The notes under the pieces were generated by a model. The model saw nothing but the letters and a program-made list of their open reading frames with translations. It was not told the origin of the DNA and ran no database searches. DNA of 54,684 bases from Roseivirga sp. (GTDB lineage: Bacteria; Bacteroidota; Bacteroidia; Cytophagales; Cyclobacteriaceae): assembly GCA_021404565.1 (NCBI GenBank), contig JAAWWF010000034.1:1-54684 (forward strand), written 5' to 3'. This document shows positions 25,131-34,700 of the stretch, in pieces. Both the position numbers and the translations under genes were made by a program. Positions within the stretch are counted from its first letter, which is position 1; every line of letters starts with the position of its first letter.

Positions 25131-26117
25131 ATGGAAAACAAAGCGACTATATCAGAACATTTGTTAGCAAGCTACTGGAAGGGCGAGACTACCGAAGCGG
25201 AAAGGCTGCAGGTAGAGCAATGGCTGGCCGCCAGCAGCGAAAACCAACAACTGTTCGACAAATGGAAGCAGGCATGGGAACATGCCGGAGCCATGGCCGA
25301 TTTTGAGGCCATAGATGTAGAAGCGAACTGGAAAGAGGTAAAGCGTAAAATCGCTGGAGAAGGAAAGCCAGGCAAACGAAAAGGCTTCTTCCCTAACGTA
25401 TGGCGTTATGCCGCTGCCATTGTACTTATCGCAACCGTCAGTTTTTTGACCTGGCAATGGATGACAACTCCGGAAATGTTATCTGTCACCGCCAGTGCTG
25501 AGCCGATGAATGTTTCGCTGCCGGATGGTACGCAGGTTTGGTTGAATAAGGGGGCGACTCTGGATTACCCGGAGGAATTTGCCGCTGACAGCCGACAGGT
25601 GGAGCTTACAGGAGAGGCCTTTTTCGAGGTAGTGCACATGCCCGAAAAACCCTTTAGTGTGATGGCCGATCAAACCGAAACGCGTGTTTTGGGTACATCC
25701 TTTAACCTGAACGAAAAAGCAGGTGATGAACTGGAACTGGTATTGATTACCGGTAAGGTACAGTTTAGCAAAGGGGAGCAAAACGAGATTTTGGTACCTG
25801 GCGAACGGGTAACGGTAGATGAAGCAGGCCTGGTAACCAAGAGCTTTAATGAGCAGCAGAACTTTATGTCCTGGAAAACGGGCAGGCTTATTTTTGACAG
25901 CACTGCCATCCGCGATGTAGTACTTGATGTTGAACAGCTCTACGGCATATCACTGGAGATTGAAAGTGAAAGCTTTAAATCTTGCCTGTTGACAACAACC
26001 TTCCAGAATGATCCATTAGAGAGTGTTTTTGATACATTTAAAATACTTTTTGAAACCGAAGTCGTGCAAACTGACCAAGGCTACATTATCAAAGGAGGAG
26101 GCTGCCAAAAGGACTAG
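25131..26117 (+). CDS. FecR-family anti-sigma factor
   Basis: 328 aa from the ATG at 25131; a GTG three codons earlier is possible. A cytoplasmic N-terminal domain (HLLASYWKGETTEAERLQ, then WLAASSENQQLFDKW) binds the sigma factor. One membrane helix lies at about 90-108. The periplasmic FecR domain (VSLPDGTQVWLNKGATLDYP, ELTGEAFFEV) is followed by a DUF4974-type domain near the C-terminus (AIRDVVLDVEQLYGISLEI). In the established model the domain receives the signal from the STN domain of the TonB receptor, encoded 26 bp downstream, and frees the sigma factor. Confidence 0.93.
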   Translation: MENKATISEHLLASYWKGETTEAERLQVEQWLAASSENQQLFDKWKQAWEHAGAMADFEAIDVEANWKEVKRKIAGEGKPGKRKGFFPNVWRYAAAIVLIATVSFLTWQWMTTPEMLSVTASAEPMNVSLPDGTQVWLNKGATLDYPEEFAADSRQVELTGEAFFEVVHMPEKPFSVMADQTETRVLGTSFNLNEKAGDELELVLITGKVQFSKGEQNEILVPGERVTVDEAGLVTKSFNEQQNFMSWKTGRLIFDSTAIRDVVLDVEQLYGISLEIESESFKSCLLTTTFQNDPLESVFDTFKILFETEVVQTDQGYIIKGGGCQKD

Positions 26118-26143
26118 CGGCCACCGCGAAAACTCAACATATC

Positions 26144-28792
26144 ATGCAACTTAGAATCAGAATTATGGCAATTCTGCTGTTGGTCACAGCGGGGTTGAAT
26201 GCCCAGGGTACGTCCTCTCTACTGGAGAAAAAGCTTAGCCTCAACGTACAGGAGCAGCGGGTAGGGGCTGTCTTAAAACAGCTCGAAAAGGTCGGAGACT
26301 TTACCATCGCCTATTCCAACGGCTCTTTTGATGCAGGCAGAAAGGTCAGCATTACTGCGACCAATCAAAGCCTTCAGTCTATACTCAATCAGGTTTTTCC
26401 AGATGGCGCTATAAAATACCGGGAGCTTGGAGGAAAGCTCCTCATTTACAAAAGTGGAGATACCATCAATGTGCCCGGGGATGCTTTGTTTCAAACGGTC
26501 CGGGGTCGGGTGGTAGATGAACTATCAAATCAGCCCATTCCCGGTGCGAATGTGATTATTCCCGGCTCTGATCCACTAATCGGGGCTTCTACCGATCCTG
26601 ATGGTCGCTTTAAAATTGAGCGGGTGCCAGTTGGTCGACATACCTTTCAGGTAACATTTCTGGGCTATTTGCCCAAGGTGCTTTCGAGCCTTTCGGTAGA
26701 TGCAGGTAAAGAAGTGGTGCTTGACATTATGCTATCTGAGTCTGTGACCGAGCTTGAATCAGTAGTGGTGACAGCGAGCCTGAACAAGGCACGACCCATT
26801 AACGAAATGGCCATGGTAAGTGCCCAGTCGTTTTCGGTAGAAGAAACCAGCCGCTATGCAGGAAGCTTTAACGACCCGGCTCGGATGGCCACCTCTTATG
26901 CAGGTGTGGTGGGCAGTCAGGATGATACAGAGAACAGTATCATCGTCAGAGGCAACTCTCCTCGTGGCTTGCTTTGGCGCCTGGAGGGAATGGAAGTACC
27001 CAATCCTAACCATTTTGCTTCAGATGGATCGTCAAACGGAGCCATCAGCATGCTTAACAGCAATGTGATGACTAATTCGGATTTTCTAACAGGAGCTTTC
27101 CCTGCCGAGTATGGTAATGCCTTTTCGGGTGTTTTCGATATGAAAATGCGAAATGGCAATAATGAGAAACGAGAATATGCCATTCAGGCAGGCTTATTGG
27201 GTTTAGATGCGTCATTGGAGGGGCCATTCAAAAGGAAGGAAGGTAAAAACCTCGCCAACGCATCTTACCTGATAAACTACAGATATTCTACGCTCACCAT
27301 GCTGGAAGGTCTTGGTTTAGACATAGCCGGAGATGGCGGTCAGGTACCGGCCTTCGAAGACCTGGCTTTTAAGTTCAATATTCCTACGGCCAAAGCGGGC
27401 ACTTTTTCCCTGTATGGCCTGGGAGGCACCAGTGATTCGGAAGATGACAATACCGCTTTTCGAAATGGAGAAAGAATAGTGCTGGCCGAGCGTGAGGAAT
27501 ATAAAATGGGGCTTGCAGGGCTTAACCACGTGATTAACATTGGGCAAAATTCTTTCCTGGAAACAGGCCTTTCATATTCTCAGTACGACTACGATTACTT
27601 ATTCGAAAACCTCTTTGAAGACCAGATCTTTGTTGAGGATACGGAGAACTATTCCAATTCGAATATCAGAATATCGACTACACTGAATACCAAGTTCAGC
27701 GCCAGACACTCTACCAAATTCGGAGTTATCTACACGCTCAACCGTTATGAGCTGAACTCCGAAGGCTTTTTCAACAACCGAGAGCCAAGCTATGTATCTA
27801 ACGAAAAGGGCGATTTTGGTATGTACCAGGCCTTTGTAAGCCATAAGCTCCGGTTGAGTAATGAGCTTACTCTCACAGGAGGTTTTCACTACCTCCGTAT
27901 GGATTTGGCCGGTCAGGATAGTTTTGAGCCACGCTTTGGCCTGCGTTGGCAGTTCAAACCCAACCAGTCACTGAGTTTTGGTTTCGGTATGCACAGCCGC
28001 AAGGAAGAGACTTCGCTCTACTTAACGGAGGTTTTAAACGAGACGAATCCTCAGAACCTTACGAACAGAAATCTGGACCTGGCCAAAGCAAGGCACTTTG
28101 TGGTGGGCTATGACAACAGACTGGGCAAAAACCTGAACCTGAAGGTCGAAGCCTACTATCAGGACCTGTATAATATCCCGATTGCAGCAATAGATGGCAG
28201 TGACTATTCTTCGCTGAACCAGAATGATGCCTTTCAGCGCTTTTACCTCATCAATGAAGGTACCGGTAAAAACTATGGTGTAGAGCTTACCCTGGAGAAA
28301 TTCTTGTCACAAGGTTACTTCTTTCTGCTGACGGGAACACTCTACGAATCGAATTACCAAACCCTGACCGGAGTGAAATACAATACGCGCTATAATGGCA
28401 GATACAACTTCAATATGGTTGGAGGTCGTGAGATTCAACTCGGGTCTGCCTCTAAAAAGAAAACTCTGAACATAGGTATGGAAGCTGTATTTGGTGGAGG
28501 TGCTCGGGTGAGAGAGATCGATCTGGCATCGTCCATTGCTGAAGGCAGAACCATTTTTACGGCAGATACGCCCTTTGGTCGCCAGTTAAAAGATTATACC
28601 CGCCTGGATTTTCAGGTGGCCCTGAAGACCAATAAAAAAGGTATTACACATGAGCTGAAGCTGGATGTGCAAAACCTGACAGGCAGAAGCAATCTGATAG
28701 GAGAACACTTTTCTGCCACAACCGGACAAATAGAACAGAGCTCATTTACAGGGGAGGTCATTCCTGTGCTGAGCTACAAGATTACTTTCTAG
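26144..28792 (+). CDS. TonB-dependent receptor with STN signalling domain
   Basis: 882 aa. The signal peptide ends near LNAQG. Domains in order: STN (about 30-108; KLSLNVQEQRVGAVLKQLE), carboxypeptidase-like regulatory domain (about 118-205; VRGRVVDELSNQPIPGANV), plug (about 215-330; NSIIVRGNSPRGLLWRLEGM) and a 22-strand barrel ending in the typical SYKITF. The STN domain contacts the FecR protein when ligand is bound. The ligand is unknown; no SusD partner gene is present, so a large glycan is less likely than a siderophore, peptide or other small substrate. Confidence 0.93.
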   Translation: MQLRIRIMAILLLVTAGLNAQGTSSLLEKKLSLNVQEQRVGAVLKQLEKVGDFTIAYSNGSFDAGRKVSITATNQSLQSILNQVFPDGAIKYRELGGKLLIYKSGDTINVPGDALFQTVRGRVVDELSNQPIPGANVIIPGSDPLIGASTDPDGRFKIERVPVGRHTFQVTFLGYLPKVLSSLSVDAGKEVVLDIMLSESVTELESVVVTASLNKARPINEMAMVSAQSFSVEETSRYAGSFNDPARMATSYAGVVGSQDDTENSIIVRGNSPRGLLWRLEGMEVPNPNHFASDGSSNGAISMLNSNVMTNSDFLTGAFPAEYGNAFSGVFDMKMRNGNNEKREYAIQAGLLGLDASLEGPFKRKEGKNLANASYLINYRYSTLTMLEGLGLDIAGDGGQVPAFEDLAFKFNIPTAKAGTFSLYGLGGTSDSEDDNTAFRNGERIVLAEREEYKMGLAGLNHVINIGQNSFLETGLSYSQYDYDYLFENLFEDQIFVEDTENYSNSNIRISTTLNTKFSARHSTKFGVIYTLNRYELNSEGFFNNREPSYVSNEKGDFGMYQAFVSHKLRLSNELTLTGGFHYLRMDLAGQDSFEPRFGLRWQFKPNQSLSFGFGMHSRKEETSLYLTEVLNETNPQNLTNRNLDLAKARHFVVGYDNRLGKNLNLKVEAYYQDLYNIPIAAIDGSDYSSLNQNDAFQRFYLINEGTGKNYGVELTLEKFLSQGYFFLLTGTLYESNYQTLTGVKYNTRYNGRYNFNMVGGREIQLGSASKKKTLNIGMEAVFGGGARVREIDLASSIAEGRTIFTADTPFGRQLKDYTRLDFQVALKTNKKGITHELKLDVQNLTGRSNLIGEHFSATTGQIEQSSFTGEVIPVLSYKITF

Positions 28793-28813
28793 ACATACAA
28801 TCAGAAAAAGACT

Positions 28814-28838
28814 CTCGCTGCTGCTAAGTAGCAGTGAG
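28814..28838 (+). terminator. Hairpin after the TonB receptor gene
   Basis: CTCGCTGCT and AGCAGTGAG form a 9-bp stem (one G-T pair) with a 7-nt loop, followed by GGTTATTT. The short T-tract makes it a partial terminator or processing site that would lower expression of the downstream genes relative to the receptor. Confidence 0.5.
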
Positions 28839-28872
28839 GGTTATTTAAGAACAGAATTTAAAACTCAAAAAG

Positions 28873-29529
28873 ATGAAACGAATTACATTATCAATCGTGC
28901 TGCTGTTTATGGCAGTAGCTGTATTTGCCCAGGACGGACAAACTACACAACCACAACAAATGAAAACACTTTTCGGTAACTCCGGTATCAGAAGTAACGG
29001 TGGCTATGGTGCTGTTTCCACCGGCTATACCAAAATTGACGGCCTGGATGCTATTACCATCGGAGGTAAAGGAGCCTGGTTGATCAATCACCAAATTGGT
29101 ATCGGACTCTCAGGTACGGGCTTTTTAACCGAGCGCAGGTTCGACACCGGCCTCAGCGATGATTATCGCTTTGCAGGAGGCTATGGAGGACTGATGTTTG
29201 AATTCATTGCTGCACCTAACAGCCCCGTGCATCTTAGCTTTTCTACTACAGTAGGTGCCGGAGGAGTCTCATACGTGAGAGATAACCATATCTTTGACAA
29301 TTTTGACCGAGATCCGTTTGATGAAGATACCGAGGCATTCTTTGTGGTAGAGCCGGGCGTAGAACTGGAGCTTAATCTACTCAGGTTTATGAGATTGGGC
29401 TTTGGTGTAAGCTATCGCTATACCTCAGACATCACTCTTACGTATAATGCCAATAACCAGGCGGTTGCCGGTAAAGATTTGCTCAACGGTTTGTCAGGAG
29501 GAATTAGCCTGAAATTCGGTAAATTTTAA
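28873..29529 (+). CDS. Small outer-membrane-barrel-like protein
   Basis: 218 aa. A signal peptide ending in VFAQD is followed by about ten amphipathic strands with glycine-rich turns (RFAGGYGGLMFEF, VVEPGVELELNLLRFMRLGF) and the C-terminal aromatic end SGGISLKFGKF, which fits an eight-to-ten-strand outer-membrane barrel. It is a clear paralogue of the C-terminal domain of the next gene (shared GGYGGLM.E, VEPG..LE.N, VSYRY). Function unknown. It probably belongs to the sigma-factor regulon. Confidence 0.72.
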   Translation: MKRITLSIVLLFMAVAVFAQDGQTTQPQQMKTLFGNSGIRSNGGYGAVSTGYTKIDGLDAITIGGKGAWLINHQIGIGLSGTGFLTERRFDTGLSDDYRFAGGYGGLMFEFIAAPNSPVHLSFSTTVGAGGVSYVRDNHIFDNFDRDPFDEDTEAFFVVEPGVELELNLLRFMRLGFGVSYRYTSDITLTYNANNQAVAGKDLLNGLSGGISLKFGKF

Positions 29530-29550
29530 GCCATAAGCCTCAAAAAACTC

Positions 29551-30909
29551 ATGAAAAAGCTAATGCTGATCATATTAATGTCTACACTCGCACTGAGTAT
29601 TTATGCTCAGGCAGATCAGCATTGGCTTCCTAAAAAACTCAGTATTTCAGTAAAGGAGATGCCTTTAGAAGAGGTGTTGAAAGAGCTGGAAAAGGAGATG
29701 GATGGGGTGGTTTTCGCCTACTCCCCGGGAGCCTTTGATGTGAAAAAGAAGGTGAGCATTAAGGCAGAGGAAGTACCTCTCAATGAAATTCTCCACCGGA
29801 TTTTTAAAAATCAGAACCTGGAATGTGCTGAGCTAAGTGGAAAGATTTTTCTTAAGAAGAAAAAAAGAAGCAGCTCAGGTAGGCAGAGCAGTGTACCCGT
29901 AAGAAGAAAACGAGTACTCAATGCGAGTGTCAGCAACCTGCCGGTGATTGATGCAAAAACAAAGACAGCTAACAAGGCCAGGGCCACCTCAAAAAAGGAT
30001 CAGCCAGATTCGAATGAGGTGTCTGAACCTGTTGTTATCACCAAATCAGAAAGCTCGGAGCAGCCTGCAAAGGAGGAGCAAAAGGAAACTACGACACCCG
30101 TTCAGTCTCCTTCTAAGGAGGTCATGGATATAATTGAGGAGATGACGAACCCGGGCAGAGTGAGATCTGCACCTACACACAGGCCGGTAAATCCGATCCA
30201 AAAAGAGCAGGCATTTGCCAATTTTGACAGGTCACGCCCAAGGCAGTTTAGTGTACCGGACTTGCCACCAGTACCGATTGATTCGACAAGTACAGAGGCG
30301 GAAATGCCCCGGGCAAAAAAAGAAAAGAAGAAGAGAGAGAAAAAGGAGAAGCCGCCCAGAGAGCCTGAAGAGAAGAAGCTGCGTTTGTACGGAGCCTCTA
30401 CTACTGCTTTAACGGGTATTGGAGATGATGCCGCTATTAAGATGGGAGGCAGGGCGATGTGGCTGAAAAACAGTCGTTTCGGAATCGGTCTGGCGGGTTA
30501 TGCTATTCAGGGGCCGAATACAAATGATGCTGCACTGTCGGGTGACTCATATAAGCTGGCAGGAGGCTATGGCGGCCTGATGCTTGAATATAATCTCAAT
30601 CCCAATAAGGCCATCCACCTGAGCTTCCCGGTCTTAATCGCAGGTGGTGCCATGACTTATGCATTGCAGGATATTAACCTGGGCAATGTAGATCGACTAT
30701 TAGAAGATCAACGCGTGATTGCCATCGTGGAGCCTGGCGCCATGCTGGAGTTCAATGTGATCAAATATGTGAAAGTAGCCCTGGATGTAAGCTACCGCTA
30801 CGCCTCACATTCTGAATTGAATTATAAAGACAGCGGTGACGTAATTCTTGCTGGTGGCGGGCTTAACACCTTTTCAGGAGGAGTGACGGTTAAGTTTGGA
30901 ATTTTTTAA
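29551..30909 (+). CDS. STN domain fused to an outer-membrane-barrel-like domain
   Basis: 452 aa. Signal peptide (ends IYAQA), then an STN-type domain at about 24-102 (KLSISVKEMPLEEVLKELEK, FAYSPGAFDVKKKVSI), which resembles the STN domain of the TonB receptor two genes upstream. A low-complexity linker of about 160 residues follows, rich in Lys, Glu, Pro and Ser with runs such as KKEKKKREKKEKPP. The C-terminal 175 residues are a barrel-like domain paralogous to the preceding gene. An STN domain without a TonB receptor barrel is unusual; it could bind or titrate the FecR protein. The frame is intact. Confidence 0.72.
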   Translation: MKKLMLIILMSTLALSIYAQADQHWLPKKLSISVKEMPLEEVLKELEKEMDGVVFAYSPGAFDVKKKVSIKAEEVPLNEILHRIFKNQNLECAELSGKIFLKKKKRSSSGRQSSVPVRRKRVLNASVSNLPVIDAKTKTANKARATSKKDQPDSNEVSEPVVITKSESSEQPAKEEQKETTTPVQSPSKEVMDIIEEMTNPGRVRSAPTHRPVNPIQKEQAFANFDRSRPRQFSVPDLPPVPIDSTSTEAEMPRAKKEKKKREKKEKPPREPEEKKLRLYGASTTALTGIGDDAAIKMGGRAMWLKNSRFGIGLAGYAIQGPNTNDAALSGDSYKLAGGYGGLMLEYNLNPNKAIHLSFPVLIAGGAMTYALQDINLGNVDRLLEDQRVIAIVEPGAMLEFNVIKYVKVALDVSYRYASHSELNYKDSGDVILAGGGLNTFSGGVTVKFGIF

Positions 30910-30922
30910 ACCAGAACTACGA

Positions 30923-31525
30923 ATGATTTATTTAAGAAACCTGGTTTTGGCTGTGGTGTGCTGCCTGATATTCAATTGTGGTAGTGATGATGGTGATACC
31001 AACGAGGATATCTGTGGTACCTACCCCGCCTGGGAATCTTCCGATTATGTATTGCCGTTCCCCGTGGGGAATACCTTTCGCATCTCCCAGGCCAACTGCA
31101 CCAATGCCAGCCATCAGGGGACACTGCGCTTTTCCTACGATATAGAAATGCCCTTTGGCAGCCCTGTAACTGCGGCCAGGGATGGTGTGATACTGGCTGT
31201 CAGAGATTCACAGCCTGCAGGAGCCAGGGGTTTAACGGCTTCTAACTGGGTGCAAATCAGACATAACAATGGCTTGGTAAGCGAGTATGTACACCTGGCA
31301 CAAAATAGTGCCAGGTTTAGCGCTGGGCAGCAGGTGGTGGCTGGTGATACAATTGCCTTTACCGGTGATACCGGAGATGTCGGTAGCTTTCCACACCTTC
31401 ATTTTGATATCAACCCCTGTGCGAATAATCTTGCCTGTGATACCCGTCCGGTGACTTTTCGCAATACCACTGCCAATCCCGATGGGCTTATTTTCAATAC
31501 CCACTATGAGGCACTGCCTTTCTAA
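30923..31525 (+). CDS. M23-family peptidase lipoprotein
   Basis: 200 aa from the ATG at 30923; a longer start at 30896 overlaps the previous gene and is less likely because the lipoprotein signal begins here. The lipobox LIFNC puts the lipidated cysteine at residue 19, followed by an acidic SDDGDTNED stretch that in Bacteroidota often marks surface export. The M23 zinc site is visible: His64 and Asp73 (SHQGTLRFSYDIEMP), and His158/His160 (FPHLHFDI). M23 enzymes cut peptidoglycan or other peptides. It overlaps no neighbour and could be the last gene of the sigma-factor operon. Confidence 0.82.
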   Translation: MIYLRNLVLAVVCCLIFNCGSDDGDTNEDICGTYPAWESSDYVLPFPVGNTFRISQANCTNASHQGTLRFSYDIEMPFGSPVTAARDGVILAVRDSQPAGARGLTASNWVQIRHNNGLVSEYVHLAQNSARFSAGQQVVAGDTIAFTGDTGDVGSFPHLHFDINPCANNLACDTRPVTFRNTTANPDGLIFNTHYEALPF

Positions 31526-31760
31526 GAGGGTAAAATCAGAATTCGATATCCCGTTTTATACAAGATTAATCATTAAGGTGTAAGGCATAGATTTGCGTTT
31601 GTCTTCGGTTACTTTCTATCTTCAGGCTGTAACCAAACTGCCTGGTCAATTGAGAGCCCCTAAGCTTTATTTTGACCATTTGTATTATGAACCTCAAACG
31701 CTTTTGCTTGTAAAAGTAGTGAAGAGCCTTTTTTTACCATTTTTTGCATCAGGCAGCTTG

Positions 31761-34700
31761 ATGGCACGAAGCTGTATGTCGGCTTTTTGTCTGCTGCTCT
31801 GGTCTCTCGCCTTATCAGGTCAGCAAAATCAGGCTACCTATAATCTGGAAGTACAACACTGGGGTGTGGAAGAGGGCCTTTCACACAGAAGAGTAGAAAG
31901 CATCTTTCAAGACAGCAGAGGCTTTATCTGGGTGGGTACAGCCAATGGCCTCAACCGCTTTGATGGCCACCAATTTCAAACGTTTACCAAAGAACGGGGA
32001 CTGGCAGGCAACGAAATCCATTACCTGTTTGAAGATGCTGAGGGCTGGCTTTGGGTCTCATCAGCACCAAATACGCAGGACAATCAGACCCTGGCCTTTA
32101 TCCATGTAAAAACCAATGAAGTACTCAGTGTCGAAGAACGCTTTGGCGAGAAATTTCCCTTTGACCCTCAAAACTTTATCAGCGCCCTGACCAAGTCAGA
32201 TGGCAGTATTTACCTCACCGCAGGCACTGAACTTTTTCAATACAAAGACGAGCAGTTTAGTCTCATCAAAACTTTCGGAAATCCTTTTATCCTGAACGGG
32301 TTTGATAACGATAGACAGACTTTACTGGGCCATATCAAGGCCCCAAACGGGATTATTGAACTTATCGAGCTAAAAGGTACCGAAGTGCTGTCGCGGGAGC
32401 CCTTTCAATCGCTAATTAATGTTTTCTATGCCTTTTATGATTATGAAGGAAACTGCTGGGTTAGAATTGACAGAGATTTGCAGCTAAGAGAACGTGGGCA
32501 AAAAGACTTCAAACCCGTAAGCTGGGAAAAATTATTGGATGAGAGCCGAATAGAGCCGGATTTTGAAAAATACCTGATCCCCTATAAGCCAGGTGAATAT
32601 GTTTTTTTTGACAAAGAATTCCTGTTCGTATTGAGGCCCGGGAGTAAGTTCAGATTAGACATTGGAAAGCTTCACCCTGAAGTTTTCAAGGCACATGTGT
32701 TGGGTGTATTTATTGACAGGCAACAAAACCTGTGGTTTGCCACAGAGTTCGGGGTTTATAGAGTAAAACTGGAGGAAAGCCCTTTTACCAATTATCTCAA
32801 CAGTCCGCTGGATGAATATAATGCACAAACCACTTTCAGTACACTGGGCATCAGCGCTACTGACGATGAACTCTGGGTTAACGGGCTGAATCAGGATCAG
32901 TTTCTGATCAACCTGAAAGATGGATCAAAGCAGGAGGTATCGCTAAAAGGCGTATATGCAGATCCGAATGCCAGTGTCGACCCCATAGTGCTTTACCCGA
33001 TTTTAAAAACAGGCCAAAACGAATTTCTCACTGCGGATTTAAACCTTGTACGCTACAAAAATGGCAAGGTGGTCAAGGCCTATCGTTGGAAACCCGGAGA
33101 AGGTTTTGACAAATCCTGGAGTATTTATGAAGACGAAGACCAGATCTGGTTGGGCCTGTACGATGGAGGCCTGGGAATCGTAGAAAAGGGGAAAATCGTT
33201 CGCTTTAAAGCTTACAATGAGTTCGAGTTGCTGGCAGGAAGCCAAACCTATCGATTTTTGAAGTGGAATGATGCCCATACACTGCTGGCCACTACCACGG
33301 GCATCTATGTACTCAATGATGAAAAAGGCATTGTGCAGCGTTTTTGGTCAGGAGCCGATGAGAGCCAGCGGATTCCTTTTGACAAAATCTATCATATCAA
33401 CAAAGACCCGGAAGACCCCAACCTGCTTTGGGTAGCCTCGGCAGGTGGTGGCTTATTCAAGTTACAGTTGGCCCAGGATGGTCTTTCTATTCAGTCTGTT
33501 GAGCAATTTACCGAGGCAGAGGGGCTTTCCAACAATGTACTCTATGCCGTATACCCGGACGACCATGGTCAGCTCTGGTTACCCAGCGACTATGGCTTGA
33601 TGCGCTTTGACCGTAACAGCAATGCAGTAAGTGGCTTTACCACCAGTGACGGTTTGCCCTGGAATGAGTTCAACCGCATTGCCCACTATCAGGCCGAAAA
33701 CGGGCAGTTGTTTTTGGGTACCATGAATGGCGTGACCACTTTTCACCCCAGGGACTTTTTAAATGTATCAGATGCGTTTGATGCCCCTTTACAGATCACT
33801 GCGTTCAAGCAGTTTAGTGGTGAAACGAATGCTTTAGAAGACAGAACTGCGGAGCTTTTGGTTAACGGAAACATAGTGCTGGAACCCGATGACAACCTTT
33901 TGATTCTGAACTTTGCCCTGTTGGAATATGAAGAGGCCAGCAGAATAAAGTATAGCTACCAGCTCAAAGGGCAAAGTGACGATTGGGTCTACCTTAACTC
34001 CAGTGAACTTCGCTTAAGTGGGCTTGCCTATGGTAAATACACTTTAAATATTCGGGCACAAGGTAGTTCTGGTGAGTTTTCCACGCAAAGGCTCTCGATC
34101 CCTGTATTAGCCAAATCGCCATTTTATATGCAGTGGTGGTTCATTACACTATCCCTGCTGATGTTTTTCCTATCAGTTTACCTGCTATTCAGGTATCGCA
34201 CCAAAAGCCTGCGTAAAAGGCAACGTGAACTGGTGCAGCAGGTGCAAAAACGAACCGAAAAAATTGAAAAGGATAAGCAGGTCATCGCCACGCAGGCAAA
34301 TGAGCTTAAAAGTCTGGATGAGCTCAAATCGCGTTTCTTTGCCAATGTATCCCATGAGCTCAGAACCCCCCTTACGCTCATAGTGGCACCTGTTCAGGAA
34401 ATACTGGCCAAACAAAACCTGGACGAAGACCTCAAAACCAGCCTGAATCTGGTGAGTAAGAATAGCCGCAGGCTACAGGGCATGGTCAATGAAATTCTGG
34501 ACCTGTCTAAGTTTGAAGCGGGTAAGATGACCATCCACAAAGCATCTGTAAACTGGTATGGTTTTTTGAATCAACTATACACCACTTTCGACTCATTGGC
34601 CATGAGTCAAAAAGTAGACTATTCATTAACTTTTGAAGGAAGCAAGGAAGCAGCCGTGCGGATAGACAAGAGCAAAGTAGAGACTGTTTTTAACAACCTG

